From: Luzula sylvatica
Taxonomy: Eukaryota > Streptophyta > Magnoliopsida > Poales > Juncaceae
Direction: 5' to 3'
Assembly: GCA_946800325.1 (NCBI GenBank)
Contig: OX326959.1
Coordinates: 30,232,527 to 30,296,526 of the forward strand
Length of the DNA stretch: 64,000 bases
Below, one piece after another: positions 1-11,102 of this stretch; within the stretch, counting starts at the first letter, position 1; every line of letters starts with the position of its first letter. Under the pieces are notes generated by a model. That model was given only the letters and a program-made list of their open reading frames with translations, was not told the origin of the DNA and searched no databases. The translations under genes and the position numbers were made by a program.

Positions 1-805
1 TCATATGGCAGTGAGAAAAACTTTGGCAGCAAAAAAAGCGAAGACTTGATCAATTAGGAAAGGATTGTTTGGGCAATAATGATGGTGGTGAGGACTAATC
101 CAGTTTATTTATAGATAAGACGAGATGACAATGGATGCAATAATTCCTTGTAGAAAAATAGGATATATGAAGTGACATTTGAATAAAAAAAGTTACATGA
201 ATGAGTGAAGTTGACAGTGAAAAGTTGCAAAACTTTTTTGACTAATTGGATACATGAGGTTGATGTGACAAATTGAAATTTACGACCAAAAGCATGGTTC
301 TATGAAATGAAGTTGTGACAAATGAAGTTCGACTTGAGAGCTTTGTTGTGACAAGAATAAAAATATATTGAGCAAACCCTAAAACCTAAAAGCCCTACAC
401 AACAATGGGAAACATTTAGCCGCCGTAAAGCATTAAATTTTTTTTTTTTTTTGCAATACATTAGGAAATATATAAAAAACACTAATTAAAAGAAGTAAGA
501 ACTCTGTTATAAAAATGAGATAATTATTAGCATTGCTTTAAAATCCTACAACACCAAAAATAGAAGCCTAGTTTAGAGGTTTTTTTCAAAGATAAATTTG
601 ATATGTTCTGATATTTTGAAGGTTATACATGAAAAAGCATCTTGATGTCAACTTGCATAGATGAAAGTTGTTGTTCAATCTAAATTACCTTGATATACCT
701 CAATATCTAACTGGTTTATACTATTTAAATCATTTGTGTTCGATGTAAATACATATCATGAGAAAAACTCATTGATAAAAACAAAAAATAAATTAATAAT
801 GTAAC
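1..805. other. AT-rich intergenic DNA
   Basis: No convincing gene. The only runs of open frame are short, and one of them crosses a T/A homopolymer near 437-453. I see no repeat structure beyond simple A/T tracts. Confidence 0.6.
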
Positions 806-1283
806 CTCATTGAGTTATCTTTGTAGAAGAGAACTTCTAAGAATGGAAAACAATGGCCTTGGGGAGAGGCCAACTTCTTCAACGCATCCTTCAAAACCCC
901 AAAAAAATATTCTAATCAATAGAATATACAAATATGTAGGGGCTTTTTTATAATTTTAAAAAGAGGTACTATTTTGCAATTTCGGAAAGGGGGCTTTTTG
1001 TAACTTTAGAAAGTAAGGGGGTTCATGTAAATTTCCCTATACGTCTATAATAATAATACCCAAAATACCTTGATAGAAAAGCTAAGCAAAATCATCTTCC
1101 AATACATATATGATAATATGATAATTAAAGTAAAAGGCCAAATTTAATTACCTACAAATGCTTCCGAGGAGAATAAACGCACTCTATAAACTGAGGCGGC
1201 AAAATAAAAGCCTTGATCAGGAAGTACTGTATCGGTGTCATATCCTTCCTTATGTGCATTCATACCTCTTTTCCATCCTTGCT
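806..1283 (-). CDS. Two exon-like segments of an unrecognised gene (partial)
   Basis: On the minus strand, 1283 to 1152 is an open segment of about 44 codons that follows an AG acceptor (AATTAG) and meets a consensus donor (TAG|GTAATT). Its translation looks protein-like, including GYDTDTVLPDQGFYFAASVY and then RVRLFSSEAF. A second segment, 888 to 806, follows TTTTGAAG and ends at ATGAG|GTTACA; it encodes DALKKLASPQGHCFPFLEV and then LFYKDNSMR. Both stand out from the AT-rich surroundings. The phases agree only if the first exon uses the alternative donor TTT|GTAGGT at 1155; with TAG|GTAATT they do not, so the gene may be broken. I do not recognise the family and see no start, stop or further exon with certainty. 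It may be the edge of a real gene or a captured fragment. Confidence 0.35.
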
Positions 1284-1718
1284 CTAATTATTTAATTAAT
1301 TCAATAATCATTAATAATTTGTCAAATTTTAAACAATTTTTAATTTTAATAAATAATTAAATAGCGTACCATCATTGTTAACAGAAATGGATGCGATGGT
1401 AATTAGAAACACAAACGAAAGACCGTCAGATCCATCCTTGTTTCCAAACTTTCCTAATATAAATATCAAATATGTGGAGGATCGATATTTCAAGATTGTG
1501 GTTAATTATGAAAAACCACGCTACTTACTTTTTTCGCATAAAAAACCGTGCAACCGTTCGAAAGAATATTCTCGGTATCAAAATTAACGAGAAGAAGACG
1601 AAATGCAAAAAGAAAGAGTCATTAATCCCTACCATTCGAAGTATTTTGCCTTTTGGAGTCTCTTAATTGAGGAACATATTATAATAAAAAAAATGAAAAA
1701 AAAATAGGGCAAAAAAAA
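1284..1718. other. AT-rich intergenic DNA
   Basis: No gene or repeat that I can support. Short open frames here (for example 1375-1587) lack coding character. Confidence 0.5.
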
Positions 1719-2009
1719 CTATTTTTCTGGATATTTTAAAAAAATCCATATTTATTTGGAAACTTCAAAAAACATTTTCTAACAAATTTTTATTTTCAAA
1801 TAACTCACTGTAGGATTAAAATTAAGCAACGATGATGTTAAATTATTTTCATGACCAAAATACTCTTTTTATTACGTATTCTAAAAAAAAAAATGTAACA
1901 CCATCAATGGTTAAATTTAATCTCTAGAGTATTTGAAAATAAAAATTTGATAGATGGGGTTTTGAAGTTTCCACAAAAATAAGATTTTTTTTTTAAATAT
2001 CCAAAATAG
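1719..2009. mobile_element. Fold-back MITE with long inverted arms
   Basis: The left arm (about 1719-1805) and the reverse complement of the right arm (about 1930-2009) align over roughly 80 bases. Shared blocks include GGATATTT, GGAAACTTCAAAA and CAAATTTTTATTTTCAAATA. The ~125-bp centre is not repeated and has no coding capacity. Long, imperfect terminal inverted repeats around a small core suggest a Mutator-like or fold-back non-autonomous element. I could not find a clear target duplication, so the family is uncertain. Confidence 0.5.
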
Positions 2010-3413
2010 ATAATGAGTGTTTTGAAAATTTCACAAAAAAATATACTCTTTGGTCCTATCTAATTTCGTATAAATTTCCCAACAATTAAAGAGGACAAAA
2101 AATGACGAGAACTAGTGAAGTGGTTCTCGCTTTTTTCTTTAGCATTGACTTTTTGTCATGTCTTTATTTCGTAACAAAAACAAATTGAGGTATCTTAATG
2201 AAATTAGAACTTGATCGAATTTCGAATAATTCCAATCCCTTTTTATGCATTTGATTTGATCTAGTCTAGTATCTTAATGAATTAGACAGTCAAACTAATG
2301 AACAATAAATATAAGAAAAAAAGAGCTTGTTCCTATTAAACATGTCATAAATAATCTTATATTATCTTAGTTTATTACAAAATTAAAATCGTTCTCAATT
2401 TCGTAATATTGACTTTGCGGGAGTCGACAAAGAATATTTTTAAAACTCCAACCCTACAAAGAATTCTTACAAAAAATCTCGAAAGTTAAGGATTGTTTCA
2501 TAATATTCAAAAGAGTCAGGAGGTTTTAAAATATATTTCGGCTATTTCTTTTTAGTAAATAAAAATAGAATAAGCAAAATAAACAAACCACACACGGAAT
2601 AACACACAAAGAGACATAGAAGATCACTGGTTTCGTGACCTTATAACAATATGGCATCCCCTGAGGCAAAAGTTATATTAAACATCCCTGCGCTCGTTTG
2701 CCCTATTCTATAAAACTCCCACAAAATATCATCTGGACGGTGTATGTGAACCAAGTGCATCCCTGTACATCAAAAAGGGTTAAATTATGGACCGACTCCC
2801 ACAGATAGATAGCCAGCTAATGCTTATTTAATACTACATATACACATTTTCATTCTACAAAAATATACTAATGATGATATGGAAGCATCAATTGTAAGAA
2901 AATCACTCATTACTCATTAGCCAGTAGGTGATTGTTCGTAAGAAAAAGAGTAAAATTAAAACCGTGAGTTATGAAGGCACTAAAGGATTCCCGTGGTATC
3001 TACTGGTCCCCTAATCAAACCGTACGATCGAGGCGCAATCACATCAGCGCCGTCCGTGGCCACGTTTCGGTCTCTCGACCAAATTTGTGAAAAGTTTCGT
3101 ATATACCCTTCAAAAAGCAAAAATACCAAATTTGTTCTTCTAAAAGAGAAGCAGCGAACAGAAAAATTCATATTTTTGGAAGAAATAAAAAGCTATCAAA
3201 CATACTTAACCTTTCCTAACAAGAAACAGTCAATCACCATGATTAATGAAATGGGGAAATTTCATATGTACCCTTCAAAAAATGGAAATATCAAATTTAA
3301 CCTTCCAAATACATAAAATATCTACTTTGCCATTATAATTTCATGTTTATAAACAAAAGTGCAATTTTAAAAAGTTCATATATACTCATGCAAATACCAA
3401 ATTTTAACACTAA
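2010..3413. other. Intergenic DNA, no gene seen
   Basis: Mostly AT-rich. A GC-richer patch at 2975-3080 is open on the minus strand but has no recognisable product and could be an old 5' leader or exon. Three loose copies of a motif reading TAYACCCTTCAAAAA followed by ATACCAAATTT occur near 3100, 3269 and 3380. Confidence 0.5.
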
Positions 3414-3617
3414 CTAGCTTTTGCCCAGCGCAAATTGCGCGGGAGTTCTCGAGTTAATAACGATTATTTTTTCTATTGTGTAATTATTTTTTTAACTTCA
3501 TTTTTTTATGTTGTATCTGATACATTATATTTCTTTACGTGCTGTTGTAATTGAGTGTAGTTTCTTGTGAAAATTGAGTTGTCGCGGAATATTTAGATCC
3601 GATGAATACAAATCGCA

Positions 3618-4020
3618 ATTGAGTATCTCGGCCATTTCAAAGTAGCTTCTGGATTAAATGCTGCTCTCCATATCTTCGCAATAAAAGTTATGCCTAAAAC
3701 ATGAAAGAAATTATCAACGGTCATAATTAAAATATTGGAAATGACGAAATTACCCCTCAATGAATGTGGCTGAGTATCGTGGCCATTTTGAAGTAGTCTT
3801 CCGGGTATAATACTGATCTCCACCTCCTCGCACTCAAAAACCATTCCATTCTGCCTAAAACACGAAAGAAATTATCAACATTTAGAATCAAAATATTGTA
3901 AATGACAAAAATAGCCCTCGCGGAATGCGACTGAGTATCGTGAACATTTTTATGTAGCCTTGTGGGTTTAATTTTGCTCTCCATCTCCCTCGCACTCAAA
4001 GCCATTCCATTCTGCCTGAA
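3618..4020. repeat. Three diverged ~155-bp tandem units
   Basis: Units begin at about 3618, 3772 and 3932 with GAGTATC followed by a CCATTT-type block. They share GCTCTCCA/GATCTCCA, CGCACTCAAA and GAAAGAAATTATCAAC. Spacing is about 152-160 bp. The open frames across them are by-products of the repeat. Confidence 0.65.
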
Positions 4021-4176
4021 CGAACTCGTTTCGATTGCACCAATCATAACCAAAATCATGGTCTCGAGTCAGAATAAAATTACCATATTACCCTGGCCCT
4101 GCAAAGGTCCCGGATTTCTTTCTCTCTTTTCGATTTCCCGAAATATAGCAAAGTCCCAACGTTTTTCCGAATCTGG

Positions 4177-5732
4177 TGTTGCGTATTTACGTTTAAGCAG
4201 GGCTTTTCAACATTTAAAACCCTAAATGACTCTAATTGGACCACAAGAGCATGGTATTCGTTGAGTACGTTAAGGGTCGATCCACAGAGAGGGTTGAGTA
4301 CTGGCGGCGACTTCTGATTCACAATTCGACTCGATCAAAAACTGAGGTTTGTTGGTAGATTCGGGACAGATTTTAACAGAAAAGAAACGATTTTTTAGTA
4401 TAGGAGAGGACTCTAGGGTATTTGAATTCTACTTGGATGATTTGGTGTGTTCTAAAGGTTGCTAAACGCTCTCTCAAAATCTGACTTTGGTGGAGGTGTT
4501 ATCCTATTCTTCCTAGACCGGCTCTCACTCGTGACTAGACGTATCCAACCTAAACACTCTTGCTCTCGCTGACTATGCCTAAGAAAGACCGTTACGCTCT
4601 ATGATAATCCTATAATCCCGTGGGTGACGTGTACCAATGTTCTTAGAATACAATGGTCCAAGTTTGTGCGTTTACAATCTGGTTTCTCACTCCGCTCTCG
4701 CTTCGCAAGGTTAACCTAAAACGATCTTAACTACTTGGTTTGACGGGTTTATTTGAGGGCTTAAACAATCCTAAACGTCCACTCTCGCTACTTAGTCAAG
4801 GATGTCCTAACCTATGTCACTTAGGCTGGCCTAAACACGTACAAACGGTTAATTAAGACGAGTAATATCAAGGCACAAAACACAAATCAAATCTGAAAGA
4901 AACAAAGCATATAATACTACCAAAACATCACAAGTATTAATGAACCCTAAACCCTAGATAAATGTTTAGCTACTCATGTTCGACAACAAAACAAATCTAA
5001 ATATCAAATACATCATAAAACTAAACACGAGAAAGAGTAAACCGATTTGTTGACGAACGTCTTCTTCTTCGTAAGCTCCGGCTCCTAAACGACGTGATCT
5101 TCTTCGATGGTTGACGGCTGCGAAAATGTTTATGAGGCGAGTCGAGAAAGAGGGGGATGAGAGGTGGATGGTGGCTGGTGAAAGGATGAAAATAGAAGAT
5201 GAAAAGGTAACCCTAGCAAAGGCAGCGATAGGCTTTTATAGTCGATGGCTAGGGTTAGGTCACATCATAAATGGCTGTGGAAAGTCGGCCCATATCAGGG
5301 TGTGGGCCACGAAATTTGAGGTATGAATTATGCAATCTTTTAGAGGATTCCTTCCTGAAATTATGGCAACTTGAATCACCAAATTTGGAGTTACCAATCA
5401 AAAGTTATGGCCATTTTATTCCTTGCCAAATTCTGAGATTCTGCAGCTTCTTTTCATTTTTTGATCTTCCAACAATAATCACGATTTTGGCTTGTTTTGC
5501 ACTGTGAAAGCTTGGAACGGTGCCGAGACCCTCGATACTTGCATTTCTTCACTTCTAGAGGCCTTTTATCCTGTATTGTACCTAAATCTACAAATATACT
5601 CAAACAAGATGCCCACGAACAATTCTCGTGGTTTTGTTAGTATTTTGACGTTTAAGAGTTCATTTAGTACAATTTCTAAAATGTTTTAAGTCCAGATGAG
5701 CGCGTAAAACCCTATCATATTCGCACTCATCA
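4177..5732 (-). mobile_element. Solo LTR, Ty3 Tat-like (minus strand)
   Basis: A 1,556-bp sequence with TG...CA ends is flanked by the 5-bp direct repeat TCTGG (4172-4176 and 5733-5737). The duplicated copy at 6714-6720 shows the empty site with one TCTGG. On the minus strand it begins TGATGAGTGCGAATATGATA, a start I associate with Tat/Retand-type Ty3 LTRs. A TATA box (CTATAAAAGCC) lies at 5241-5231 on the same strand, which supports this orientation. There is no internal region, so it is a solo LTR. AGCGAGAG motifs recur on the minus strand between about 4800 and 4560. The Tat assignment is from memory of LTR starts, not from protein. Confidence 0.75.
5231..5241 (-). promoter_or_regulatory. 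TATA box of the solo LTR
   Basis: Reads CTATAAAAGCC on the minus strand, about 490 bp into the LTR when read from its 5' end at 5732. This is a reasonable U3 promoter position. Confidence 0.5.
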
Positions 5733-7698
5733 TCTGGTTTACTTATGAAATTATAATTATCATTAAAATCTACAAAAAATAATATAATACGACAAATATT
5801 TCAAAAAAAAACCCTGTCTTTAAAAAAAAATAAAATTATCACATATATCCCTAGTAAATATGAAACTTATATACCCGTATATATATATGAAAGTAATGAT
5901 ATAATTTGACAAATATAAAAAGTCTATATTTAAAAAAAACCTAAAATTTGAATGAATACCCCTACAAAAATCTGAAATTATCATATATAACCCTATAAAA
6001 ATATGAAAGTAATGATATCATATGAAAAATATTAAAAAAAAAAATTGAAAAATATATATAATTAACATGTATCAAAAAACTGAAATTATAATATATGTAT
6101 CCTAATATAAATCGGAAATTAATGATATAATATGAGAAGTTGAGAACTATCACAAAAAGCTTCTATGTTTTAAAAAATCTGAAACTATGATGTATCCCCC
6201 TACAAAAATATTAATTATCATATATATCCCTATACAAATCTCAAATTAATGATGTAATATGTGGAATAAAATAAAAATTATATTTGAAAAAATAAAAAAT
6301 TAACATGCATACCTCCGAAAAAAACATAAATTATCATATTTACCCTTATAAAAAATTCTGAATTAATGATACAATATGAGAAATATTTAAAAAATCTGAA
6401 ATTATCATGTATAACCTTACAAAATCTGATATTACCATATATACCCCTATAATAATCTTAAAATAATGATATCGCATGAGAAATATTTAAAAAGCCCTTA
6501 CATTTAAAAAAGCTGAAATTGTTATAACATAGAAAAATCTTAAAAAGCCCCTATATTTACTGAAATTTCCAAAAAAAAAAACCAATCATAACCAGAATCA
6601 TGGTCTCGAGTCAGAATAAAATTACCATATTACCCTGGCCCTGCAAAGGTCCCGAATTTCTTTCTCTCTTTTCGATTTCCCGAAATATAGCAAAGTCCCA
6701 ACGTTTTTCCGAATCTGGTTTATTTATGAAATTATAATTATCATTAAAATCTACAAAATATAATATAATACGACAAATATTTCATAAAAACCCTGTCTTT
6801 TAAAAAAAATGAGATTATCACATATATCCCTAGTAAATATGAAACTTATATACCCATATAAATATATGAAAGTAATGATATAATATGACAAATATAAAAA
6901 GTCTATATTTAAAAAAAACCTAAAATTTGAATGAATACCCCTACAAAAATCTGAAATTATCATATATAACCCTATAAAAATATGAAAGTAATGATATCAT
7001 ACGAGAAATATTAAAAAAAAAAATTGAAAAAAATATATAATTAACATGTATCAAAAAACTGAAATTATCATATATGTATCCTAATATATATCGGAAATTA
7101 ATGATAAAATATGAGAAGTTGAGAACTATCACAAAAAGTTTCTATGTTTTAAAAAATCTGAAACTATGATGTATCCACCTACAAAAATATTAATTATCAT
7201 ATATATCCCTATACAAATCTCAAATTAATGATGTAATATGTGGAATAAAATAAAAACTGTATTTGAAAAAATAAAAAATTAGCATGCATACCTCCGGAAA
7301 AAACATAAATTATCATATTTACCCTTATAAAAAATTCTGAATTAATGATACAATATGAGAAATATTTAAAAAATCTGAAATTATCATGTATAACCTTACA
7401 AAATCTGATATTACCATATATACCCCTATAGTAATCTTAAAATAATGATATCGCATGAGAAATATTTAAAAAGCCCTTACATTTAAAAAAACTGAAATTG
7501 TTATAACATAGAAAAATCTTAAAAAGCCCCTATATTTACTGAAATTTCCAAAAAAATAAAATAAAACATTTATGAACAGTAACATTATTTATGAACAGTA
7601 ATTATGCACAGTATTTTATGAATAGTATTTTGTACAGTAGCGGCGACGTGGCTGAATGATGGGGCAGGAAATTGTTCAGCATTATATCTATTAATAGA

Positions 7699-8222
7699 TA
7701 CCTCGATGTCGATGGTAATGTGTAAATTGTAATTTCATGTTTATAAACGGATATTTAAAGAAATATATTTCGTAACATATATTATATTACTAAATATAAT
7801 ATACCGTAATTTTAGGTACTAGAAATATACATGTCAACCATGCCCACGAAATTAGATTTCCTATTGAATAAAAAATCAAAATTCTATAATTGACAAACAA
7901 ATTAATAAAAATAATAATATATTAGAATATAAAAAGATATGCAAATAAAATATTCATAATGATATTAAACCAATAAAGAAAAGAAATATTTTAAATATTT
8001 AATTTAATATTTAATGAAATTCATACCAAACCCCGTGTAGATAAAACAAATAAATGAGAGACTAAAGTTTGATTTGGGGAATTTTGATATACATGGATAC
8101 GTGAAATACATGTATATCACTATCCATGTATTTGATGATCCATGTGAGTTGTTTGATTTGTTGTATTTTGAAAGCATGTATATCAAATCCTTTGTTTGAT
8201 TTCTTTCGGACAAAATCCAGGA
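7699..8222. other. AT-rich DNA with a possible small MITE
   Basis: No gene. Within it, TTTGATATACATG at 8083-8095 is repeated as a perfect inverted copy at 8175-8187, with further CATGTAT motifs between. This could be a ~140-bp MITE, but its ends and target duplication are not clear. Confidence 0.35.
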
Positions 8223-8694
8223 TTTTAATATTTTAATATTTAATTCTTGTTATACAATATTGTATTATATTTTTTTACATTTCTTAATATTATATTATAT
8301 CATATTATTTGATATTATATTATATTATATTATATGATAATAGATTTATATTATATTATATTATATTATATATTATACAATATAATATAAAATAATATAA
8401 TATAATATTATTTTATATAATATTATTTTATGTAATATTATTTTATATCATATTATATTATATTATATTATAAATAATATAATATAATATAATATTGTTT
8501 TATATGATATTGTTTTATGTTATATGATATTGTTTATATTATATTTGTATGTATCACATTATATTGTCACATATATATTGTGTCATATTATTATTATATT
8601 ATATTATTTTATATTTAATTATATAGTAATATATATTAATATTATATTATATTATTTTAAATTATATTACGTAATATAATACTATTTTTTTATG
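8223..8694. repeat. TATTA-type AT microsatellite
   Basis: Long irregular run of ATTAT, TATAT and TTATATTA units. It matches the composition of 9480-9765, so the GC-richer block between them looks inserted into one microsatellite tract. Confidence 0.8.
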
Positions 8695-9475
8695 TTATAT
8701 TGCTGGGTATCGACGTCACTACCGAGCCCCGCACATCGGATTGAGAGGCCTGATCCGACCCGATCCCGAGGACCACGTCAACGATTCGAAAGTACGAATC
8801 CTAAACTACATGCAACTACCTATGAATATAACGATTATAGACATAGATTCATACCACGTGAAATTGATCACGGTGACGGGTTGAACGCGTAGTGCTTTTA
8901 GCTCATTGCTTCGACTCCGGCGACACGCACGTCCCACGCCCGCGCGATTCGACACCTAGATCGAAGCTCCGATGTGTCGTATACAACCGGAATTCCTCCG
9001 GTTCGTCTCCGACCTTGCTCGACCTTGCTCTCGATTGATCACACCAGAGAATCTCAATCGAGATTCCTCTACTCGTATCCACCTTGAGCTCGCGTCTTTC
9101 AGTTGCGGCAAATTCTCCTAAAATTCTCGCAAACTTGCTTAAGCTTGAATCTCTCTAATGGAGTTTTCTTCAACTTCTCGCAAGTTTTTCCTCTCTCGGA
9201 TCCAGAATAATCACAGGCCAGAAGAAGAAGAAATTGCTCAGATCTTATAATCAAAGCCTCCATTAATTGGACATTAATGAGTATCAAAACTGCTAATCCA
9301 GAATTCGGATCACAGTGTGTCAGGACGCACGATATGGTGCGTCGTGACGCACGTGTCATAGGTACTTAGATCTAACCGTTACAATGTGCTCCGTCATGAC
9401 GGACATAACTGTGCGTCATGACGCACCGCCGTCATGACGCATGATATGGTGCGTCGTGACGGTATACTCACAGAT
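8695..9475 (-). mobile_element. LTR-like fragment with palindromes (possibly Sirevirus/Copia)
   Basis: A GC-richer block of ~780 bp lies between two AT microsatellite tracts. On the minus strand it starts with a cluster of palindromes (9462-9337), then a TATAAG near 9245, then a stretch with the look of an LTR leader. Clustered palindromes upstream of the TATA box are described for Sirevirus (Copia) LTRs. No ends, target duplication or coding region are visible, so both the class and the limits are inferred. Open frames at 8692-8892 and 9099-9359 have no recognisable product. Confidence 0.35.
9337..9462. repeat. Five CG-rich palindromes, T-S-CGT-N4-ACG-S-A type
   Basis: GTGCGTCGTGACGCAC at 9337-9352, TCCGTCATGACGGA at 9390-9403, GTGCGTCATGACGCAC at 9411-9426, GCCGTCATGACGC at 9428-9440 and TGCGTCGTGACGG at 9450-9462. 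Half-sites TSCGT/ACGSA surround a CATG or CGTG core. The half-sites are the same as in the Athila-like LTR at 17.9 kb. Confidence 0.8.
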
Positions 9476-9765
9476 TGACTTATATAGAAATAATATTATA
9501 TTGTGTTATATTATATTTTATTGTATCATATTATATTGTAACATATTATATTGTATTATTATATCATATTATATTATATTATGTTATATTATATTATATT
9601 ATGTTGTATTATGTCGTGTTATGTTATATTATATTATATTATATTGGTCCATATTATTATTATATTAGATTATACTATATTATATTATTACTATATTGTT
9701 TTATATTATATTATATTATATTATATAATTTATTATTATTATTATATTATTTCATATTGAATTAT
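9476..9765. repeat. TATTA-type AT microsatellite
   Basis: Run of TTATATTA, TATTGT and ATTAT units. The Tyr/Ile-rich open frames across it are artefacts of the repeat. Confidence 0.8.
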
Positions 9766-10525
9766 GTCATATCTTTAATAGTTTTAATCCAAAACAGAAG
9801 AGGAAAAGGTGACAAGTGTAAAAAAAAAAAAAAATTTGTTTTTTCTATTGCAATCCAAATTATACCCATCTATGGAAAAAAAATATAATTGACTCAATTA
9901 AATGTTAATTGACATGATAACTGGTACAAGTTAGCTATTTATTTAATACGTAATTAACATTATTTCGAATTTATAAATTTGAATCAATATTAATGAATAT
10001 TTAATGATATGGTTCTAATTATCACGTTAATTAAATGCAATAGTATAAATATGGAAAATACGGCGGGTAAATATTGGAGCAAAGTAAAAAAAAAAAATTA
10101 ATATCTGTTCGCGTGAAAAAAGATATAAATTTGCCTGGGATGGGATGTATACATCTCCCCCGGAGAGCATGTTTTTGACTGGATATTTCAAAATTTTGAG
10201 AAGGAGAAAACTAAGCTTGTCATCACGATCCTTTATATAGTGGTATGTCCTTTCAAACTATGGTTCGGATGTCAACTTGACTCGATTATATAATAATAAT
10301 AATAATAATAATATTTACTATTATTATTATTATTATTATTAAAAGAATAATAAAAAGTTGTTTATATGAATTTTGCTTGTCATTTTTTAACTCTTAAATT
10401 TATTCGAGATTTAATTTTTTTTTATTTATCACAAAGCTTAATACATTAGAATATATTAAAACAAATTTAATATAGTGTTGAGTTTTTACACGAAAAGATG
10501 CAAAAAAATCGTAATTATGTAGATC
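9766..10525. other. AT-rich intergenic DNA with an AAT/ATT tract
   Basis: No gene. At about 10288-10342 an (AAT)n run is followed by an (ATT)n run, which together form a simple inverted repeat. Confidence 0.5.
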
Positions 10526-10980
10526 CACTACTACAAAAAACATTTTTAACAACGGTTTTAAAAAAGTCTTGGAGCAATTAAAATCGGTGTAAACATTCCT
10601 AACACCGATTTGTAATCCGGTGTTAAGGTGACCATGGTAAAGCTTTTAACACCTGTTTGAGAAACCGGTCGGTAAACTTTACCCCGTTTTTTTACACCGG
10701 TTTAAACCTGTGCAAAGATGAATTAATTTACATTTGAAAAACGCTTCTAAACACAGTTTAAACCGGTTTAAAGAAAATTCTGAAAAGTTTTTCCTTTAAT
10801 CTAACACCGGTTTTGAAACCGGTCCAATAATTGTTTTTGAAACAAATTCAAAATGTAATGGCGGTTTTAACCTGTGCAATTATTTGATTATATTTTATAC
10901 CGGTTTAACAATTCAATGTTTTGAATTTTTTTTAATAGAACACCAGTTTAAGCCGGTTTTAAGGTCAAGTTTTTGTAACA
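10526..10980 (+). mobile_element. CACTA (EnSpm) terminus with subterminal repeats
   Basis: Starts CACTACTACAAAAAACA, a standard plant CACTA terminal inverted repeat. Downstream there are about ten copies of an ACCGGTTTAAAC/ACACCGGTTTT motif in both orientations, as expected of CACTA subterminal regions. The opposite terminus (reverse complement) is not in the window, so this is a truncated end. It stops before the Helitron-like element at 11103. Confidence 0.65.
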
Positions 10981-11102
10981 AACAATTTAATATATTTTTT
11001 CATAGAAACAGTTATTGTATTATAAAATACATCACCATTTTAACCAAATTTATACAATATTAGAAATTCAAATCAAATATATCGTCCAAATTTCTAACAA
11101 AA

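Larger units (their letters stand above)
4039..7556. repeat. Tandem duplication of a ~980-bp unit, first copy interrupted
   Basis: Copy 1 is 4039-4176 plus 5738-6580; copy 2 is 6581-7556. The 138-bp part at 4039-4176 matches 6581-6718 almost base for base, and 5738-6580 matches 6719-7556 with few differences. Copy 2 is continuous where copy 1 is split by the solo LTR, so duplication came before that insertion. The repeated part is AT-rich with many ATATATAYCCCTA-type motifs and no gene. Confidence 0.85.
3414..7698 (-). mobile_element. Helitron-like non-autonomous element (minus strand)
   Basis: Read on the minus strand, the left edge ends in a GC-rich hairpin (3424-3442, stem around GCGCAA/TTGCGC), a short spacer, CTAG at 3414-3417, and then a host T. 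This is the Helitron 3' signature: hairpin, CTRR, insertion between A and T. The right edge on the minus strand begins TCTATTAATAGATATAATG at 7698, with host A before it. There is no Rep/helicase reading frame, so it would be non-autonomous. It contains a short tandem repeat, a ~980-bp tandem duplication and a later LTR insertion. The right boundary is inferred from the TC start and from similarity to the 12.3-kb element. Confidence 0.5.

Noticed and set aside
9441..9888. Tyr/Ile-rich open frames
   Set aside because: By-products of the TATTA microsatellite.
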